Shown: positions 19,524-24,721 of the stretch, piece after piece | Position numbering within the stretch: position 1 is the first letter of the stretch | How the letters are laid out: each line of letters opens with the position of its first letter | Assembly (NCBI GenBank): GCA_002633005.1 | Contig: NMRA01000617.1 | Location: 218,800 to 243,520 of the forward strand | Source of the DNA: Phoronis australis | Lineage: Eukaryota; Phoronida; Phoronidae | Length of the DNA: 24,721 nt | Direction: 5' to 3' | The notes under the pieces: model-generated | Databases searched by the model: none | The model's input: only the letters and a program-made list of their open reading frames with translations | Told to the model about the DNA's origin: nothing | Position numbers and translations under genes: made by a program

Positions 19524-19985
19524 CTACATGAAGTTAACATGAACAATAAATTTTTCCCATTTTGCAGAGAAGCTGTCATGTACAAAGTTTTTATGTGCAT
19601 TTAATTTTTCAGCATTATAGTATTCATAAGTTTTTGTAACGAACTTGAGAAAATTGGGTATATTTTTGTGACATCTCTCTTTGTAAATGTACTGTTTAGC
19701 TAGTAGAAGCAAAATGTTAAATAGAAAATCATGCGTCCTGTAAAGTCCAAGAATAACAATATCGTAAGACAGACAGTTGGGAAGCTGAATGCCACACTTT
19801 TGAAGTAGCTTTCCGAATTCCTTCCAGAAATCTTGTACAAAGCTAAATTCCCAAAAAAGGTGTGACAGCGTCTCTGGAGCTTTATTACAAAAGGAACATA
19901 GATCAGAATCCCTAACACATATTTTGACTAAAAGGTATTTGTTGCAATAACTCTATGTAGTATTCTAAATTAGTTTCCTCTACCT
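19524..19985 (-). mobile_element. 3' end of an L1-like LINE, decayed
   Basis: Minus-strand translation gives RILHRVIATN, a frameshift, then KICVRDSDLCSFCNKAPETL, SHLFWEFSFVQDFWKEFG, and after another frameshift LLLLAKQYIYKERCHKNIPN and ending FSAKWEKFIVHVNFM before a stop at 19524. This is the conserved C-terminus of L1-clade ORF2 (HRI-xPTN, CxxC...HLFWxC, ILLAKxYIY). The final knuckle Cys is Phe (HLFWEF). Sequence down to about 19385 is A/T-rich and probably the LINE 3' UTR. It is heavily 5'-truncated. Confidence 0.8.
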
Positions 19986-20206
19986 AATGTGTCACCTTTT
20001 CGGTCCACCATTACAGTTTGCATGCTGTTCGCAAAGCGCGCAATAGAAATCGCCTAGTAAAGAGCACAAATTGCTGATAAAACAGTAGCACACTCAAACG
20101 TTTAGTAGTCACTGAACCTACTCGAATCTCTCTGAATCTTGCATTGCCCCCAACGACATCTCCGCACCCGCCGCTAGCGGAACTGAAAACTTCATCACCC
20201 GGCTGT

Positions 20207-20332
20207 ATGGACTCCGATCGGCCCGAAAAACACGATTTTCATGACAGACTGTTGGGCGCAGAGATCAGCACACTTGAATTCATTACTGATTTGCTACTAA
20301 CTGTACTAGAATTCTTTCCAGAAACCAGGGTA
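20207..20332 (+). CDS. Possible short coding exon, unknown product
   Basis: Open frame MDSDRPEKHDFHDRLLGAEI, then STLEFITDLLLTVLEFFPET, ends at a possible donor (ccagg/gtatcg). The segment is less AT-rich than its surroundings, has an acidic/amphipathic helix-like composition, and its frame stays open upstream to 20144. No family recognised and no partner exon found; it could be the first exon of an unseen gene or a gene relic. Confidence 0.3.
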
Positions 20333-20869
20333 TCGTTTTATTTGTCCCTATATATTAATCTTTCGTAATAGAAGAGTTCAGTAACGCTAGGGTCTCACTC
20401 TCGCTGGCTCCTTGCATATCCACTAGAGTACAGAAACCAGTCATTTTTATACCATTTTTACATCGGAGGTTCTGATTGGCTTTTATATTTGTCAACAGAT
20501 AGCGCTTTATACGTAAACAAAACCAGCATGACTGACGTAGGAAGTGTAAATCATGTGGAATGAAATGGTTCGTGATCTGTTGTACAAACAATTCGGTGCT
20601 TAATAGGGAGATGTTCGACTGGTTGCAATGCATTTTAAATGCTTATTTTCTATTACCTTTATAATACTTTTGAGCGCATTTACAGTTTTTTAACCCCATT
20701 CAACGTTTAAGCAAGATAAGACCTTACATTAACTAGAATAATTCAATTTCTGCTTTACAAAAAATCCCATAGTGAACCAAACATTTGGTAACTGGTAGCA
20801 AGACATTTTAAATGAATTTTGTAATAATTTTGGAACACTTCTGAGCGCATTTGCACTTTTTTCTACCCA

Positions 20870-20912
20870 ATTCCAAGTTTAAGCAAGGGCGTGGCTCTCT
20901 TAAACTTGGAAT
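20870..20912. repeat. Hairpin in satellite unit 2
   Basis: Left arm attccaagtttaagcaag (20870-20887), 7-base loop ggcgtgg, right arm ctctcttaaacttggaat (20895-20912), with two mismatches. The loop is the exact reverse complement of the loop in the next unit. Confidence 0.8.
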
Positions 20913-21042
20913 AATTCAGTTTCCACCTTACAAAAATCACATGGTTAACCAAACATTCTTTCACTGGTTCTAACACAGTGTAAATGCATTTTCTATTACT
21001 TTTGAAACACCCCTGAATGCATTTTGTAGTTTTTTGTACCCA

Positions 21043-21085
21043 ATTCCAAGTTTAAGCAAGCCACGCCCTTGCTTAAACTTGGAAT
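21043..21085. repeat. Perfect 18 bp-arm hairpin in satellite unit 3
   Basis: Left arm attccaagtttaagcaag (21043-21060), loop ccacgcc (21061-21067), right arm cttgcttaaacttggaat (21068-21085). All 18 bases pair. In an otherwise strongly diverged array this perfect arm pairing stands out. Confidence 0.9.
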
Positions 21086-21399
21086 GATTTTTTATTTGCT
21101 TTACAAAGTCACTTCGTGAACCAAACATTTTCTGGCGGGTTACAATATGTTTTAAGCACAATTTTTTCTTATTTTGAGACTTTATTGAACACTTTAACAA
21201 TTACTTTCTTCCGAATTCCACGTTTAAGCAGGCCATTCTATTTTCGCTTTACAAACCCTATGTTGTGAAGTAAGCAGTCCCTGAAAGATTGCAAGACATT
21301 ATGAACAATTTTTTCTATCCCTGTAAATTATCAGCGATTAATTTTTACCCAATGCCTAGTTTAAAAGATGACTGTAGTAAAAACAATGCAGCAGTAAAC

Positions 21400-22589
21400 C
21401 GATTCTAACATACATATAAAACTAACATTTGCCCGAGTTGCGCTCCAAACAAAACTGATTCACATTTTATTGTAAAAGCACTAATATTGGCAGCAGTCTC
21501 TGATTGGCTGATATGTCAGTGGTTGACAGGACATCGACTGCTTATCACATATTTCTGCTCCATATTGGGGCATTGAGTGGATAGAGTTTACATTGCGTTT
21601 TATAATTGTATCACCGATTCTTATTATTTACTGTATGCCAGTGTAGTAAAAAATTCTCAATGCCTTTTTGTATGGCACCTAGTTGTTCAAACTCTGTGAA
21701 AAACGTGTCGTCCGAGAGGGCAGGCATAGGACACCATCCGTTGCCCTTGCCTTGGTACAAAGCTGTATGCTAAATCAATTCAGAACAAAATACTGTTCCC
21801 TTTAATAAGCAAACTTGCAATCCATGTCTTTTCATTTCGCAAAAAACTAAGTGGTGAAGCAAGCTTTCTCTCCCAGATTACAATAAACTGAAAACACAAT
21901 TCCTATTCTTGAGACTACTCTAACACATTAGCAATCGTCTTCTGCATAATTTCAAATTTAACCAGTACTTAAAACAGTATGGAGTTTCACATTTTCAATT
22001 TTATGAAAAAATTTAATACCTTTAATGAGTCCCTTTCATAGACAAAAATGAAATCCTCTAGTTGGGCCCATTCCTTTGGAAAGCTCAGGGGTCATGGAAA
22101 ATATGTTCTCCATGTTAGTGCAGGTGGACGTAGTCTCTCACTGATGATGTATGTTACAACGAAAATGGTGGATAGTTTTCAAGATATTTAAAAATACGAA
22201 TGTGACGTTGCTTTAACAATATCTGCATGGACAGGCATAAGTTTTTATTTTTTCCAAAATACCACCAAATTATAATGCAACATAAAACAAACTCTATAAA
22301 GGTACAAAGGCTGGCTTACAGTATTTTTCAAACTAAACTACAATGTCGTAATTTGACAAGACTAATAAAATATTTGTTTCTTTTCTAATAGAATCCAATC
22401 CAATTCTAGCTAAATCTCAACAAAAGCAACTTATAGGACTAGACACAATGTCGACATTCAACTCTGACAAAAGTTCAACTATAAACTGACAAATTATTTT
22501 GGGAAGAAGTTTATCCAAATTTGGCAGTCTTGGAGACTTCTGTTGAAGTCTTAATTTGTTAGCATCAGGTGATACATAGCTACATCTAT
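21400..22589. other. AT-rich DNA with a detached satellite unit
   Basis: Around 21830-21975 (gtggtgaagcaagctttctc..., attcttgagactactctaac, ataatttcaaatttaacca) is another diverged unit of the 173 bp satellite, separated from the main array by about 400 bp of unrelated sequence. The rest shows no supported feature. Confidence 0.4.
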
Positions 22590-22655
22590 AAAATGCTCTC
22601 TGTCCCCACCAAGGTTTGAACCCCGGACTTTCTGCTAACCCGTTAGCCAACACCT
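22590..22655 (-). repeat. tRNA-like sequence with B box, possible SINE head
   Basis: On the minus strand the sequence reads ggtgttggctaacgggttag, then cagaaagtccg, then gggttcaaaccttggtgggg. The gggttcaaacc is a good RNA polymerase III B box (GGTTCRANNCC), and ttggctaacgggtt resembles a degenerate A box. The 5' half of a tRNA is missing because the MITE begins there, and arms do not pair well enough for a functional tRNA. A tRNA-derived SINE remnant is the best reading. Confidence 0.35.
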
Positions 22656-23058
22656 GGGCCCGGTCTCTAATCTTTGTACTCGAAACGAACTCGAAACTAT
22701 TTTTGGCAATTTCTCTGCTCCTTTTGTGCTAACTTAAGATAATTGGTTATCAGACTGTGCTCGAATACATTATAGTTTATGCATAGGAGTTTCTAGTTCA
22801 AGTTTGCCCTTGAAGTCCCTTATATTCGTGCTACAAACTTGAGTAAGAACTCGAAATTTCGAGTTCAAACTCGAACTTATTGCTTTAATATTGGGTTTAC
22901 AAACTGTGAACTAAGGGCAATAAATTATCTACGCAAGTTATTGTGTACTCGAGCATAGAATAATAGACACTTATCTTGAGTTCGCCCAAAAGTGGAGTAG
23001 AAAATGCCAAACCTAATTTCGAGTTCCATTTCGAGTAAAAAGATTGGAGACCGGGCCC
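22656..23058. mobile_element. MITE copy 2, both terminal inverted repeats present
   Basis: The left end gggcccggtctctaatcttt (22656 on) matches the reverse complement of the right end (gggcccggtctccaatcttt, ending 23058). The inverted repeat extends through tactcgaaa to about 30 bp. The element is ~403 bp, non-coding, with repeated tcgagtt motifs in both orientations. Flanks (cacct / tgatg) show no clear target-site duplication, so class is undetermined. It interrupts or abuts a tRNA-like sequence on its left. Confidence 0.8.
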
Positions 23059-24112
23059 TGATGTGATCAACATATGGCATATTTGAAGACCAACAGTTAT
23101 ACGACAACATTCACTGTGCAGTAAAAGAAAAGTGTTCAAGCATCAGGTTAAGGTTATGGGAGATCCTAGACAAATGTCTAAACTTGGTAAAGCGGAAAAC
23201 ATATCTTGCAAATGGCTGATAGGATTCCAATAAAAACTTTCAGATCTTGTACTTTATGCACTGTTCCCCATCAGGCTTTTAGAGATTGTCTTTTGACTGA
23301 TCTGCTTTGGCATGGGAGGGCTAGCTAAAACTGGGACTTTCAGTAATTTCATGAAAAACTCAAACATTGATTAAATGAAAAGGGTTACTAAAAAAACATT
23401 TATATAAAAAGAAAACTGGTCATATCAACTCCACTCTTTTGTCATGAATGTATTTCTTTTTTCCAGATCTTATTAAAAATATGGTCAAGGGACCCAATTA
23501 ATGAAAGATTGATATATAAAGTCATTATATAAAGACTCTCTACTTTCATGAATTAAAGTAGTGTTTTAGAAAGTTAAATTCCAAAGTTTGTAGATATTTG
23601 TCAGTAAAGTGTTGCATAACCTTATGTCCTGACATTAAATTTTGAGTTACTCATGTTGTTTCATTACATGACAACTGATACTTCTGTCCTCTGATTGTCT
23701 GGAACACAGTTTGATAATTTTGACCCACCAGCCTATGGAATAACACTTTTCATTTACGCCACCAGGATGTCACGCAACTAGCAATGTGACTAATCAGATA
23801 CCATAAAAATCACAAACCCTGACAACAAAGTAAGCAGACAATGTCAGTACATCAAACTTAGCATTAAAGCATCTGTAGCCATTTAATAAAAGAAATATAG
23901 ACTGATCTATGAGGCAGATTAGGTTACATAGACCTTAGAGGGACATATGCTGCATTTAAGGTAATTCATTGGCAAGCAGCTTCAACTGTCGTACCAGCAA
24001 TGAAATGGGGTCCTACATCTTTGGCAAATCTGTTGACCTACATACAACGAGTTTTGAAAAGTGAACAAGGATCCAGATTTACTGTCAGTAGCTAATATGT
24101 CATTACCTCTGT
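23059..24112. other. AT-rich DNA, nothing firmly supported
   Basis: A ~35-codon open segment ending at a taa near 24093 (AMKWGPTSLANLLTYIQRVL...) after a cag at about 23977 could be an exon but has no recognisable family. No repeats or RNA genes seen. Confidence 0.4.
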
Positions 24113-24216
24113 ATGCTCCTCACTCACATGGGAACATTTGTATCAAACTTTACTGTGTGCCACCATGCTCCTCACTCACATGGGAACGTTTGTATCAAAC
24201 TTTACTGTGTGCCACC
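24113..24216. repeat. 52 bp tandem duplication
   Basis: The unit atgctcctcactcacatggg ... actgtgtgccacc occurs at 24113-24164 and 24165-24216 with a single difference (acattt / acgttt). Immediately downstream an 8 bp motif, cactcagt, is repeated three times (24301-24326). The duplication is recent. Confidence 0.9.
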
Positions 24217-24359
24217 ATGTTTCAGTCCAGTTGTTAAATATTAACAACTGTAATTAGAGATGTCGACAACCTGCAAAAGACGCATATGCGTATGTTACCT
24301 CACTCAGTCACTCAGTCACTCAGTCTAACATGGTTGCTTCAAACAGCGAATCCTAGGCA

Positions 24360-24566
24360 GTGGTTTGCAAGCTATTGTGCCAAAACAAGTGGTATAGACA
24401 GTATTATTTCACTGGGCCACTTTTGTATGTCTTTACATACATTGGCATAATGTTATGTGGGTCTGTACTGAGAGAAAGGCAAAAATATCGTAGGCCAGAA
24501 AAGTCTAATGATCTTTATGAGAACATTCAAAACCTGTCAACAGAATTTCAGAGTTGTTTTCTGTAA
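24360..24566 (+). other. Hypothetical short ORF, unknown
   Basis: A 68-codon frame with a possible membrane segment (GPLLYVFTYIGIMLCGSV) followed by a charged tail (RERQKYRRPEKSNDLYENIQ). The texture is protein-like, but no family, splice sites or conserved neighbours are visible, and it lies just after short tandem repeats. Possibly an exon of a gene continuing beyond the window. Confidence 0.2.
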
Positions 24567-24721
24567 CTTTTGGCATATTGTCATCACTATATAGACCTGA
24601 TGACATCACAACAGCAAACCAATGAAAAACTAATATTCATTAAATTGCACGTTTAAAAATGAAATGAGTATTTCCACTTTATTTGCCAAAAATAACAGTA
24701 CTTTTACTCAACAAGCGTTAT

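Larger units (their letters stand above)
20640..21390. repeat. Diverged ~173 bp satellite with hairpin in each unit
   Basis: Equivalent points (attc[ca]a[ca]gtttaagca) fall at 20698, 20870, 21043 and 21215, giving spacings of 172, 173 and 172 bp, with a shorter unit to 21352. Shared blocks include cttttgagcgcatttacagt, gtgaaccaaacatt and tacccaattccaagtttaag. Units differ by perhaps 20-30%, so the array is old. A further related unit lies at about 21830-21975. Confidence 0.75.

Noticed and set aside
20970-21200. 76-codon minus-strand frame
   Set aside because: It falls inside the satellite and crosses the perfect hairpin; coding is unlikely.
1-24721. CRISPR array, bacterial operon or phage
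   Set aside because: Repeats are abutting without spacers, coding is in spliced exons, and transposons are of animal type.

Overview
The window looks like nuclear DNA from an animal, most likely a marine invertebrate. It is AT-rich, has GT-AG introns of about 0.2-1.5 kb, no bacterial gene packing, abundant transposon debris (THAP/TTAA DNA transposon, TA-target TIR transposon, MITEs, LINE tails, satellites), and apparently allelic sequence copies that differ by a few percent. The species cannot be named from the sequence.

The one clear host gene lies on the + strand between about 5.9 and 14.1 kb. Ten exons join with no phase conflict into a 291-codon open frame that lacks both ends. The second half is a Ulp1/SENP-like (peptidase C48) cysteine protease domain with His (codon 10512), Asp (11941), Gln (13164) and Cys (13182) in the canonical order. 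The first half is a Cys/Trp-containing module I do not recognise, built from three consecutive symmetrical phase 1-1 exons.

Layout: 1-240, G-rich minisatellite; 259-740, array of about 29-32 bp units; 741-3578, mostly featureless AT-rich DNA with two doubtful ORFs; 3729-4310, MITE-like palindromic DNA and a decayed transposon end; 4974-5360, C-terminal tail of a non-LTR retrotransposon; 5927-14143, the C48 gene. One intron of that gene holds a 1.1 kb TTAA-flanked THAP transposon remnant (10542-11641). Another intron holds a MITE (13250-13621) whose better copy is at 22656-23058.

From 11977 to about 15970 the assembly is redundant. The Asp-exon/intron segment occurs twice, the Cys exon occurs intact and as an interrupted fragment, and a 440 bp downstream segment occurs two to three times. 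Isolated N bases sit at the joins. The simplest reading is that two haplotypes were strung together: one with an intact Cys exon, the other with a TIR transposon inserted at a TA in that exon plus a deletion that removes the catalytic Cys.

From 16 kb on there is a possible promoter/first exon near 18.1 kb, a minus-strand L1-like LINE tail (19.5-19.98 kb), a diverged ~173 bp satellite with hairpins (20.6-21.4 kb), a tRNA-like B-box next to the second MITE, and a 52 bp tandem duplication at 24.1 kb. No rRNA gene, canonical tRNA gene, CRISPR array or bacterial-type operon was seen.
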